From: Chara braunii
Taxonomy: Eukaryota; Streptophyta; Charophyceae; Charales; Characeae
Assembly: GCA_003427395.1 (NCBI GenBank)
Contig: BFEA01000032.1
Span: 1,602,070-1,652,785, forward strand
Length of the DNA stretch: 50,716 nucleotides
Direction of reading: 5' to 3'
This document shows positions 1 to 9,595 of the stretch, piece after piece. Within the stretch, counting starts at the first letter, position 1, and the number at the start of each line of letters is the position of its first letter. The translations under genes and the position numbers were made by a program. The notes below the pieces were generated by a model. It saw nothing but the letters and a program-made list of their open reading frames with translations, was not told the DNA's origin and made no database searches.

Positions 1-94
1 TGGGGAGCAACAGCACGGTTGCGAGCCACGCACCGACGACGAGGGGAGACACTCAGAGAGGGGGGGGGGGGCAAGGCCGTGACATAGGCGATTC

Positions 95-96
<2 letters not shown>

Positions 97-142
<46 letters not shown>

Positions 143-167
143 CCAATGCGAGAGAGGGAGAGACCAA

Positions 168-200
<33 letters not shown>

Positions 201-204
201 TCTA

Positions 205-257
<53 letters not shown>
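97..257. repeat. GA/GT compound microsatellite
   Basis: Runs of GA at 97-141, GT at 169-187, GA at 187-199 and GA at 207-257 are separated by short unique pieces. A run of eleven or more G lies just before them at 61-71. Open frames here only read the dinucleotide repeat and are not genes. Confidence 0.95.
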
Positions 258-258
<1 letters not shown>

Positions 259-402
259 CTCTGAGCGTGTTTGATTTTGTCATGTCACGTTGTAATATCC
301 TATTGTCTGTAAATGTTCGAAGGGATAGACAATAGCGGGCACTGTCGGCTGCGGGTGAAAAGATACTACATCCCGGGTGCGAGCGGACAATGATTTTGTT
401 GT

Positions 403-460
403 GGGTGCGGGTGGGTCTGGGTGAACCTTTTTTACGGGTGGCGGGTGGGTTGGGCGTGGG
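403..460 (+). other. Two G-quadruplex motifs
   Basis: GGG runs at 403-405, 409-411, 413-415 and 419-421 fit the four-run G3N1-7 rule. A second set of five GGG runs spans 436-460. The surrounding 390-560 stretch is rich in GGGTGGGT-like words. An open frame over it is glycine- and tryptophan-rich and I do not accept it as a protein. Confidence 0.6.
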
Positions 461-628
461 CGAAAAAATTCAAAAAAATGCTTGGGTGGGTTGGATGAGC
501 TTCAATCCTTTTTTTGTTTTTTGTTTCTTATGGTGGCATGTACTAAGAAAATTTTGGGTGGGTTGGGTGAAGTGGCATTTAAAAGAAAAAATGTTCATCT
601 CTGGTTTTGGCTTTCAGGATTGTCGTAT

Positions 629-1927
629 TAGGTCACTATCTCCGGGGGTAGCATACCATCAAAGGTGATAACATTAACCCTAGCCTTCTTCTTTTTATCC
701 TTATTGCCCTTAGCCTTCTCTAGGATTATTGCTCGCTCCCCCTCTTTGACTCGGAGATCTACCTTGTTCCAATTGGCATCACACATGTGCCCATTGGCGT
801 TTTTCTTGACAATCTCTTCTTCAAGTTTTTTCTCTAACGTCGGACACCGGGTTAGAGTATGGTCTTCCTCGTCACAATAATAACATCGGAGGGGATCATC
901 TCTCCTTTGTCAATCTCGGTTCTTATTATCTTTCTTCCAATCTCGGTCGCGCTTGTTCTTTTGTCTCTCCTTTCTCCGTCGCCTAGCGTCTTCATCATCA
1001 CTTCTTTCGCTCTCACTCTCACTCTCTTCCTTTTGCTTCTCCTTCTTCTTTTTCTCTTTTTCTTTTTCGAGCCCTAGTTGGGCTTGAGTTGCTTGGGCAG
1101 GAAGGGTTAACTTCTCGAAGCTACCAAGCTTAACGAGAAGACCAAGGATCTCCTCGGCCTTCAAGTTTCCTCTCGTTGCTGCCTTAACATTTCCTTCTCT
1201 TGCACTAGTGATTGCTTTCATCTGTTCCAAAGACCATTTTCGGTTGGACACGGAAGGCAGCTCACGGACCATCTCAACCACTTCATCTCATTTTAGTGGA
1301 TAATGGGCAGCGCGACTTACAACACCCTTCCTTTCATCCTCCGCGAAGTTAGTCAGTAGGACATGATATTTTTTAGCCTCGTCTAGGAAAGGTACTCTTC
1401 GCGCAACCCTCTTAAAATCCTCTAGGAATTGATCGTAGGTAGCGTACTTGGAGAGTCGTACATCCAACAAATTGTGCATGGTTGTTGGGACGTCATACTT
1501 GGCGTATTCGTCCAGTATCTTTTGTCTCACGTCCGTCCATGTTGTCATCCCTTGTGTCGTTTTTGTTACCGACACCCTCATTTTAGGCTCAACGACACCC
1601 TCATTTTAGGCTCAACGACACCCTCATTTTAGGCTCAACATACGTTAGCAGAGCTTTCAACTTCTGTTTATCCGACCAACCATGGCTCATACCGAAGACA
1701 TCATAGTTTTCAAGGAACTCCCTAACCTTGGTTCCATCAAAGCAAGGTATGTTCTCTGGAGGTACCTTAGCTCTTCGAAGGTATAAACGGACATTCATAG
1801 TGTCCATCCCGGTCTTCATGGCCTCTATTCGGTTCAACATCTCTCGAAGAACCGTGGTAGTGGTCACTTCTCTGTCCCCGGCGGAGGAACTAGCACAGCT
1901 CTGCCGTGCATTCGACCCTTTGGCCAT
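629..1927 (-). pseudogene. gag: Broken Ty3/gypsy-like gag with zinc knuckle
   Basis: Capsid/nucleocapsid polyprotein of an LTR retrotransposon, read from the ATG at 1927 to a TAA near 629. The N-terminal third has the pattern P-x-FDG-x3-FLE and a YVEPK block typical of plant retrotransposon gag. The middle part has the helical ILDEYAKYD and FKRVARR segments. A highly charged Lys/Glu/Ser stretch near 930-1040 precedes a zinc knuckle at about 848-890: C-x2-C-x4-H-x4-C, reading CYYCDEEDHTLTRC. It is dead. A 23-bp unit is present three times at 1571-1639 and shifts the frame, and in-frame TGA codons sit near 1288 and 907. No protease, RT or integrase follows before the G-rich repeat, so the copy is truncated. 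Upstream on the same strand, and in the same frame, is module C, separated from the gag ATG by one TAG and four codons. Assignment to gag is firm; the subfamily (Athila-like or other) is not. Confidence 0.85.
1571..1639. repeat. 23-bp tandem triplication inside gag
   Basis: Three perfect copies occupy 1571-1593, 1594-1616 and 1617-1639. Two extra units add 46 bp, which is one more than a multiple of three, and this explains why the gag frame breaks exactly here. Confidence 0.97.
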
Positions 1928-1939
1928 CCTGTCTAGCTC

Positions 1940-2331
1940 CTATTTCTTCCTAAACCTTTTCTCTCTTAGGATTGCATTTAAAATTGGTTTCCAGTTTCTG
2001 TCGTCAGTAAAGTTTTCTAGCAGATGGGGCTCGGGAATCCTATCAAACACAATCGGAGTTAAGTCACAAACTACTATCATCCCTTTCCTCTCTAATTTTT
2101 TTTTTTTTTTTTTCAATTATATTACTAATCCAGCTTCGAAGAGACTCACGATCTGTCTCTTTCTCCCTCACCGAAGGGACATAGGGTCAAATATCATACT
2201 CATAGGTGTCGAGGAACTTCACTACAAGGATGTATGCCTTTCTGGGGGCATGTCTCTCCTCCAGGGATACACAGCGCTTTATCTTGTAGGGAAAAGTTCC
2301 TCCACTGGTAAAAGGAACTAGGGAGTCCAGT
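1940..2331 (-). pseudogene. Leader module C (unknown ~130-residue family)
   Basis: Function unknown. The N-terminal half reads TFPY...RCVSLEE...VVKFLDTYEYDI, then a TGA where modules A and B have Arg. The C-terminal half reads F-TDDRNWKPILNAILR and matches module B (F-CDGKDWEPILNAVLR). The halves are in different frames because of a run of 15 T at 2099-2113. The C-terminal half is in the gag frame and ends with TAG four codons before the gag ATG, so the module may once have been fused to gag or read through into it. It lies between the primer-binding site and gag, the usual place for a leader ORF. Confidence 0.6.
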
Positions 2332-2573
2332 GTTGTCGTGATTGTCGGGCAGTCTAACCCTGTCATGTGCCTATGACGTCATGCCTCACTATCTCGAAGG
2401 GGTTATCAGCTGCAGTCACTCTATTTAACTATCCTCTACTAATGATCACAGTTGCGATTGACATAGAGTTTTCACATTCCAGTATCATTGTTTTGGGCTG
2501 CCTCTAGTGCCTCCGGCCAGACTGTCCACAGGACGCTGTCTAGTTAAGATGGTCTCGTCTCTCGCATGTAGCA

Positions 2574-3218
2574 TCACTCTCCTGCCATCTGAACTCTTAC
2601 AATCCAGCAAATGCCTAATCTTAGTCTGACCCGTAATTGCTCTAAAGCAACTGCTCGCATAAGCTCAGGGTAGTGCTCTACTATATCAATCTCATCATGC
2701 CTACCTAGCCTAGTGTCGCATCCTCTCACAGCCCCGATGACAGTCGCTTGCTGTTCGTCTAAATAGACCTCAAAGCAGAAGCTCTCTCCATCATCAGGAG
2801 TGTAGACATCGATCGGCATAGCTCACCACACTCGATCCCTTAATACCGCGTTGAGGATTGGTTCCCAGTCCTTCCCGTCACAAAAACTAGAAGACACAGG
2901 AGGGTTTGGGAATCTCTCAAACTCTCTAGGTAGGACACTCCACGTCACTTTCTTTCCTTGTTGTTTCAACAACAACCTTTCATCTGAGATATACTCAGCA
3001 GCAACTACCCAACACGCCTCATAGTCAATCTCTCTCCTCGTTCCATCAGATACGTATGACCTTATATCATACTCATTTGTATCAAGGAATCGGGCTACAA
3101 GGACGTACAGAATCACGGAGTCGTGCTCACAAGTCACACACCTCTCAATGACGTATGGGAAAGCACCTACAGCCGTGATCCTGGTCAGTGTCTCTATCGC
3201 TCTAGTTACTGCCGACAT
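2574..3218 (-). pseudogene. Leader module B plus 81-codon extension
   Basis: This is the best preserved copy of the unknown family. An ATG at 3218 opens 131 codons containing AFPYVIERCVTCE, then VARFLDTNEYDIRSYV, and a C-terminal CDGKDWEPILNAVLR block. A TGA at 2823-2825 interrupts the frame. After one further codon the same frame continues from the ATG at 2819 for 81 residues, including the acidic stretch HDEIDIVEHYPELM. So about 215 codons are open apart from one TGA. I see no signal peptide, membrane segment, zinc site or known catalytic motif. The repeated Cys pair (RCVTCE, KCITCA in module A) could be structural. Not recognised as any named domain. Confidence 0.55.
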
Positions 3219-3240
3219 GGGCTGTCTACCAACTCTGCCT

Positions 3241-3621
3241 TCTCAGTGCTGCATTGATGATTGGCTGTCAGTTCCTACCATCGCAGAATCCTTTGGGCAC
3301 TGGCGGGGTGGGAATTTTCTCGTCGACTCTAGGCAATAGGCTCCAACTCGCCTCTATCCCTTGTTGTCTCTATTGATCCCTCTCTACTTCGATACACCTC
3401 ACAAAAACATCACAGCTGGTAAAGAAACTCGGATCCCGATCAGTCTCTTCTAGGATGTAAGGTCGAATATCATAATCATCAGTGTCAAGGAATCTAGAGA
3501 CAAGCACATGCACAGTCGTCATAATTTTCGCACAAGTAATACATTTAATAAATATATAGGGAAAGGCACCACCATAGGTGACACGAGTTAGGGTTTCTCG
3601 GACATTATACTCTTCAGTCAT
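3241..3621 (-). pseudogene. Leader module A (unknown family)
   Basis: An ATG at 3621 opens 83 codons with the family signature GGAFPY...KCITCA, then VSRFLDTDDYDIRPYI, and stops at 3370. Beyond the break a second piece (about 3241-3320) carries P-x-PPV...FCDGRN-stop-QPIINAALR, matching the C-terminal block of module B with TGA in place of the conserved Trp. It begins about 240 bp downstream of the primer-binding site, so it is the first coding unit of the element's leader. Function unknown. Confidence 0.55.
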
Positions 3622-3862
3622 CGTCTGGTTTCTGACTTATGGACTTGTCAAGCGAAGGGTCCAGAAAACAAATTCTAAACCCTTTGCTTGCAGGCATGAG
3701 TCACTTCAGATAGACTTCTGCAAGAGGCCCCTCCTCTCGGGGCTCCTCTAGCCGAAAAGTCTTTCTGACTTGAGCCAGACCTTGTACGAAATATGTTAGA
3801 CTGTTGCCTAGTCACTGAATATTGTGACAAAGGTCCGCTCCCAGGAACTCAAAATATTTGAG

Positions 3863-3880
3863 TCCCCGGCAACGGCGCCA
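3863..3880 (-). other. Retrotransposon primer-binding site, tRNA-Asp
   Basis: The minus strand reads TGGCGCCGTTGCCGGGGA, the exact complement of the 3' end (with CCA) of plant-type tRNA-Asp. Reverse transcription of the element would prime here. On the plus strand the flank continues TTTTTGTCGCGCC, so a reverse-oriented LTR probably starts with TG at 3885. A short perfect inverted repeat (ACTCAAA/TTTGAGT) lies next to it at about 3847-3863. Confidence 0.85.
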
Positions 3881-3884
3881 TTTT

Positions 3885-4425
3885 TGTCGCGCCCCCACCG
3901 CTTCCAGGGCCTGGTTCGATGTCCCTCCCCGGGCTGAGTGCAGTGGGTTGGTGGACTGGCAAGCTGTCACGGAGGATTTTGGAAAGTTTTAGGGAAATTA
4001 GAAGTGCATTCACAAGCAGTCTTTGTCACACAGTCGAGAAGTCAGGGTTATCCCTCCTGCCAGCGGTGACACGACTTAAAGTGAGGCGTTCGGGTTTATC
4101 GCCTGCACCTGACCCCGTATAAAGGTCAGATTCAAGGTCACTAGAGTCCCTATTATCCACGAGTCCTTCAGGTTGCCTTGAGTGTATCGTGTATGATATG
4201 AAGAGGAAAATAACATAATATCACATGCATTACAGAATCGTGCATCATAAAGCAAGTACCACTGAAAGAACAGGAAGACCAGAAACTAGACTCTGAAAGA
4301 GCATGACTAGAGATACGAGACAGAAGAGTAGTACGCAGAGAATGCAGGAAACAGTCATAGGAGGGGCTGCAGTTACTGATAAATCATAATAATGTCATAA
4401 TACATCTCAGTGACTAAAAGATACG
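3885..4425 (-). other. Probable 5' LTR flank, far end unresolved
   Basis: The sequence beyond the primer-binding site should be the 5' LTR of the minus-strand element. It has no gene. I cannot place the distal TG end because no second LTR copy is visible in the window. Confidence 0.35.
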
Positions 4426-4429
4426 AGCC

Positions 4430-4924
4430 TCAATCAATGACGGCGAGTGGTACCTCATGAGTGGGCTCGACTGTCTGGGACTCCGTATCTGGTACACGTT
4501 GATCCTCCTCATCATTGAGAACCTGAGTGACTATCGACTCTGGGACCACATAGCTGATGTCAAAAGATGATGCAGGGTCGATCTTGCTGATATATGTCAT
4601 ACATCTCGCCATCTCCTCGTCCACGACACTTCGGAGGTACAACTCCTCGGCGAGGGAAATGTTGCCAGTGGCACCAATCAAGATCTCAATTCGTCACTTG
4701 CCGTAGATATAATCATAAGAAACCTCCAGAAAACGGTCTCCATAGAGTGGCTTCCGAAAAGCCTGTATAACGAAGTCTACTCCCACCAAATGACTGTAGT
4801 CATCCCCAAGATATGAGACTGGTCCCTTCCCCCTAGAAGGGCGGGCTAACTGACTTGGGTCCTCCTGACATGTAATGCCGGAATCAATCACCCTCAAGCA
4901 GGTATCGTGCCAAGAGGTAAGCAA
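4430..4924 (-). pseudogene. Unrecognised broken frame
   Basis: Two stretches of 76 and 83 codons share one frame, divided by a single TGA at 4694-4696. The composition is protein-like and acidic at the C-terminus. Neither stretch starts with ATG. It lies upstream of the primer-binding site and between LTR-like sequence and module D. I recognise no domain. It could be another decayed module of the same family, but the similarity is too weak to claim. Confidence 0.3.
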
Positions 4925-5010
4925 CCCGCCGTAAGGCTGCCTTCCGCCTGCGTCTCACTCCGGCGACCAATGTCATAAGATGCCCTGGATATGCTCCAAC
5001 TCAAGCTTGC

Positions 5011-5619
5011 TCAATCCCTGTGAGTATCCCAGTCAAAATAGTCCCCCAAGTCAACGTCGCTCACGCAGCAAGGCTCTTGGTCTGACTCGTCTGTCTCTGA
5101 CCTCTGTAAACAAGTGGTAATAGGTATCCCGGATCTAACCACCTCGCTCCTTATCCTCCTGTCCTGACGCCTCTTTTCCTTGCTGCCACCTCTGCTCAGC
5201 GGTTTTGGATTACAGCCATCAAAGTCAAAGAGAGCACCTCCTGGTGCAAAGGGGACCTGGGGAAACACCACATTTAACCAGTGTTCCCTCCAGTAACTCT
5301 CCCTGCGGAAGATATAGTCAGCAATCCGATCATAGGTGACTCCCTTTATTCCCTGCCCAGCATCTCTCACGTGATAAGTGATCACCAACGTGTATCTCGA
5401 TGTGGGAGACTCATTGGCCCGAATTATGAAGCTCTGATGTCCAATGTGTCGATAACAGAACTTCTCAACCAGCTTACCCCATGTAGGGGTTGTCTCATGT
5501 TGAGGAGTCAGTTTGACCAATCTGCAAAGTAAGGTAGAATGTTCCTGACAAGTGGTTACACCAAACAATGGTGTCCTAGTGATAAAGGGGGATATCAGCA
5601 ACTCAGGAAAATAACCCAA
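5011..5619 (-). pseudogene. Module D, divergent ~200-residue ORF
   Basis: An open frame of 202 codons without ATG at its 5' edge. The central part is aromatic and hydrophobic (YTLVITYHV). It is followed by VFPQVPF and then LFDFDGCNPKPL, which resembles the FP-x-PP...F-DG-x2-W-x-PI block closing modules A-C. The last ~60 residues are charged (KEKRRQDRR) and then acidic. I treat it as a distant relative of modules A-C with low certainty. Function unknown. Confidence 0.35.
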
Positions 5620-5669
5620 CTCGATGAGATCAGAGAGGATAGAACCTCAATAGACCCTCTAGCCAAACT

Positions 5670-5965
5670 GGTGGCAACCAACCCAATATAGGGGCCTGCC
5701 TGAATGGGTCCGACTGATCAGCAATCAACTCAGTATAGGGGTCCGCTTGAATGGGTCCGGCTAAACAGCAACAACTCGATATAAGGGCCTGCCTGAATGG
5801 GCTCGGTTGAACAGCAACAACTCGATATAGGGGCCCGCCTGAATGGGCTCGGCTGAACAGCAACAACTCGATATAGGGGCCCGCCTAAATGAGCCCGGCT
5901 GAACAGCAATCAAACTCGATATAAGGGTCCGCCTGAATGGGCTCGGCTGAACAGCAACTCAGTAG
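5670..5965. repeat. ~46-bp minisatellite, about 6 units
   Basis: Units follow the pattern CTCGATATAGGGGCCCGCCT, then a GAATGGGCTCGG block, then CTGAACAGCAACAA. Copies differ by a few substitutions and small indels. Confidence 0.85.
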
Positions 5966-6299
5966 CTCCGGCGCTCATTATAGCAACGTCATATGTGTGT
6001 CTCTGCCGCGAGTGGACTAGAATATAAGGACAGGAACTGCCAGTATCGTCACTGTGAAGGACAAATCAACAAGGTGTTATCTGCGTAGGGGTCAGTTGCA
6101 AAATACTGCATGTACAAACTGGACTGCGCAGATACCATATGTGCAGGAAAAATACCGTCTGCACAGGGACTGAGATGAATATTGTCCATGTAGAGACTGA
6201 TCGGCAAGAAATCAAATCAGCGAGAGTTGGGGCTAGTCATACCATCAGAGACATCCAGTCATGTCCTCAAGACTAATCATACTAGCAGGGCGTGCGTCC

Positions 6300-7080
6300 C
6301 CAACCATCATACCGGAGGGACATGCGTTCTAGGATCATCAGAACGTTTGAGCGCACACTCACATAGCCTACCCGAGCCTGGGCGCACTCATGTAATGATA
6401 CCGAGCATGGGCGCGCATGGGCACACACTCAAAAGGCAATACTAAGCTTGGGCGCACACTCGAATCACAATTCCAAGCTTAGACGCGCATGAGCGCGCAC
6501 TCAAATAGTGAGTTCAAGCCTGGGTACGCATGGGCGCCCACTCATATGGCAATGTCGAGTATAGGCGCGCATGGGCGCGCACTCGAATAGCAATACTGAT
6601 CATGGGCGCACGTGAGCGCATACTCAAATGGCACTGCTGAGCTTAGCCTCGCATGGGCGCGCACTCAAATGGCAATTTTGGGCATGGGCGTGCATGGGCG
6701 CCCGCTAAAACAACAATGCCGATCATGGGCACGCATGGGCGCGCACTCGATTAGTCAACTGAGACCAGACGCGCTCTCAAACCGCAATGCCTAGCTTAGG
6801 TGCGCGTGGGCGCACACTTAAAAAACAAGATCTAGCTTGGGCGCGCATTCAAATAGCAAAACCAAGCTCGGGCGCTCATGGACGCGCACTCTCACAGCAA
6901 TGCCAAGCTTGGGCTCGCATGGGCACGTACTCGGATAGCAATATCATGCAAGGGCGCGCATCGGCGTGCACTCAAAGAATAATTTAAAGCTTGGGTGCGC
7001 ACGGGCGTGCACTCAAATAGCAATACCTAGCATGGATGCGCATGGGCGAGCACTCAAATAGTAGTCCTGAGACCGTGCGC
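6300..7080. repeat. Degenerate ~42-bp GC-rich array
   Basis: Units share a CTTGGGCGCGCATGGGCGCG core followed by CACTCAAATAGCAAT. They are diverged. This is an older form of the array that becomes regular after 7080. Confidence 0.75.
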
Positions 7081-7572
7081 GCACTTCAAACAACCAAACT
7101 TAGACTGGGCACGCACTCAAACAGCCAAACTGAGACTAGGCGCGCATTCAAGCAGCCAAACTGAAACTGGGCGCGCACTCAAACAGCCAAACTGAGACTG
7201 GGCGCGCACTCAAACAACCAAACTAAGACTGGGCGCGCACTCAAACAGCCAAACTGAGACTGGGCGCGCACTCAAACAGCCAAACTGAGACTGGGCGCGC
7301 ACTCAAACAACCAAACTAAGACTGGGCGCGCACTCAAGCAGCCAAACTGAGACTGGGCGCGCACTCAAACAGCCAAACTGAGACTGGGCGCGCACTCAAG
7401 CAGCCAAACTGAGACTGGGCGCGCACTCAAACAGCCAAACTGAGACTGGGCGTGCGCTCAAACAACCAAACTGAGACTAGGCGCGCACTCAAACAACCAA
7501 ACTTAGACTGGGCGCGCACTCAAACAGCCAAACCGAGACTGGACGCGCACTCAAACGGCCAGGTTGAGCCTG
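7081..7572. repeat. 31-bp minisatellite, about 16 units
   Basis: Each unit contains GGGCGCGCACTCAAACAG and then CCAAACTGAGACT. The GCGCGC palindrome recurs every 31 bp, so CpG sites are strongly phased. Units are direct repeats with no unique spacers. Confidence 0.93.
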
Positions 7573-7675
7573 AGTGCATACTAAAATACTGCGATGTCCC
7601 AAGTGGCCAACATTACTAAATCTTAGTGTGAACACAGGGTGTCATTATCACTCTAAGTGCGAACTCAGTCCAACA

Positions 7676-7832
7676 TCTACTACCATGGTTCTGCATTACC
7701 GCATTGAATGGAAACATTGAACACGGCCCATATTTTACCGCAATCCAGCATTACCGCATTGAGTGCGCACTCTGAGCACAATCCGTATTTTACCGCAGTC
7801 CAACATTACCACATTGAGTGCGAACACTACTG
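7676..7832. repeat. Short array around CATTACCGCATTGA
   Basis: The phrases CATTACCGCATTGA and ATTTTACCGCA recur two to three times with a spacing of about 68 bp. Confidence 0.6.
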
Positions 7833-7859
7833 TAGCGCTATCTTAACTTCCTTGCTCCC

Positions 7860-8858
7860 AGATCTTTTGCTCCCTCCTCCCCCAGTCGGTGAGTTGCGTG
7901 CATATTTCCCTCACCCACTGCCCTCATCACCCTAGTGTCGGCCCTTGCATGCCTTCAGTTAGGCATATCTCCACCGTATTCCAGGCTCCCCCTTTTTTCA
8001 TGGTCGGTCCTGCATGGTGTCCTCCTTTTGTCGAGCGTTACCCGCCCTGATGGTCTATCTGTTAGGGTCATTGGTTTTGTTTCGTTACCACTCTCTTACC
8101 TTGAGCCTGATGACCTATCCCACCTTCATGTGTGACTGCCCTTAGGAGTTTCGATACTTAGGCTGCATTCACCCCCTCTGAGACCATCCCACTCTTAGTG
8201 GTTCAGCGACAGGACATTATCTTGTGTCATGTTGCTCTTTTTCCTTTCAGCACTGAGGCAATTGCCTCCAGGACATTAGGATTGTATATTGCTACATTTC
8301 ATTTTTTGCTGTAAGTTATGACATGTATACCAGACATTTGCTTTTCTTTTAACATTATGTAACTTAGGTTGCATCGCATGGACTCAGCATGGAGCTTGCT
8401 CCGCATCCTAGATTTCTCAGTTTTCTTTATTGCAGAGTTGCGCTGCTTTTGCGGATAGCGTGTTTATGGCTCTTGCGATCCATTACAGGTCTGAGGATCT
8501 TGTAGCATACCTCATCTGCCCTGGCCTACAACTAGGGCCTATTTGGCTATTTGCGAGTTCGGTCTGTGGGACCAGGCCGTGGCCTGACCCCACAAGCCGT
8601 ACACTGTTTCAGTCCAGTCCCGTCATGCCCGGTACCATTGTCAGTACCAGGCCAGTCCAGTCCAGTCAAGTCAGTCCGCTGGGGATATACCCCAGTTGTT
8701 GTTTGTTTTTCGTCATTCTTCATTTACACAGTTTGGAGTACGTGCGTGTTGAGTCTGCGTTGGAGCTGCGCTATCCCTTCCAACTCCATCTCCATCTCCC
8801 CCATCCTCATCCCTTCATCTTGATCCTGACGGACCGTCATCCCGAAGTGTCCGTCACA
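7860..8858. other. No gene recognised
   Basis: Pyrimidine-rich sequence. The longest frame (8430-8894, plus) runs into the RNase H remnant at its end, but its upstream part shows no reverse transcriptase motif. Confidence 0.4.
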
Positions 8859-9080
8859 ACTGCTATGTGGGGAATCAGCCACTTTAGTGCCTAATTATAT
8901 GGACAACAATTTATGTTGGTCACGGATCATGAATTGCTAATGGGCTTGAAGAAATCAAAGGACTATTTGAGTATGATGAGACGATGGGCCACCACATTGT
9001 AGGGAATGGAATTTGACATTCTCTATAGGAAGCAAGAGCGACACGGAAACACCTGCACCGGTCTGGCAGAGTCTTTGCAA
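8859..9080 (+). pseudogene. Ty3/gypsy RNase H fragment
   Basis: One frame reads AMWGISHF, stop, LYGQQF, LVTDHELL, LKKSKDYLSMMRRWA, then stop, then FDILYRK...RHGN. This is the C-terminal half of a Ty3/gypsy RNase H domain; the TDH motif and the RK...HGN tail are diagnostic. In-frame stops are TAA at 8892-8894 and TAG at 9000-9002. No RT is visible upstream and no integrase downstream, so it is an isolated relic. It is the only pol-derived sequence I found in the window. Confidence 0.8.
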
Positions 9081-9595
9081 GTGAGGAAATGTTATTGTGC
9101 AATAATCCAGAAACAAAGGACGAGCCAAAGTACGAAGAGGTGGAGATCCTCCAGAAGGTTTGAGCGCCTGCTCAAAAGCGATGGATGCTCCCTCCTCTCC
9201 TCCCGATCTTTCCACTCCTTCTCAGATTCCTAACCTTTCATGTGTTTCGAATCTCCCTGAAAATTGATATTACTTTTGCACGTGTATTTCGTGAATCTAC
9301 GAGGTAGTTTTTTATCCCCACAGATTGTCGACTTGTACCACCGCGAGACCAGCAACACGTTGTTAATAATCAGGGAGTATCCAAACAGTGAAGTGTGTTT
9401 GTTATTCCTTAGTGTCATTTTTGTCAGAGGCAGACTAAAGATTCATTCGTTGTTGGTGGATGGTTTGCCTTCTGTCGTTATCGAGATACCCAACACTCTA
9501 ATCGAGGCTTCCTTAAGGAGTCATTTGAGAGACTTTCAGCCTCCTCGCACGTTACCTCTGGCAGCTCCTCCAACAGCCCAACAACACTCAAGTGT
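9081..9595. other. No gene recognised
   Basis: A 132-codon frame (9264-9662, plus) exists but shows no motif, and it extends into the hairpin-rich block, so I do not call it. Confidence 0.4.

Noticed and set aside
390-668. 92-codon frame on the plus strand
   Set aside because: Gly/Trp-rich translation of GGGTGGGT repeats overlapping the end of the antisense gag.
7081-7572. CRISPR array
   Set aside because: The 31-bp units are contiguous direct repeats without unique spacers or cas genes, in a eukaryotic context.
8430-8858. Reverse transcriptase upstream of the RNase H fragment
   Set aside because: No YxDD or other RT block in any frame; RNase H similarity begins only at about 8859.
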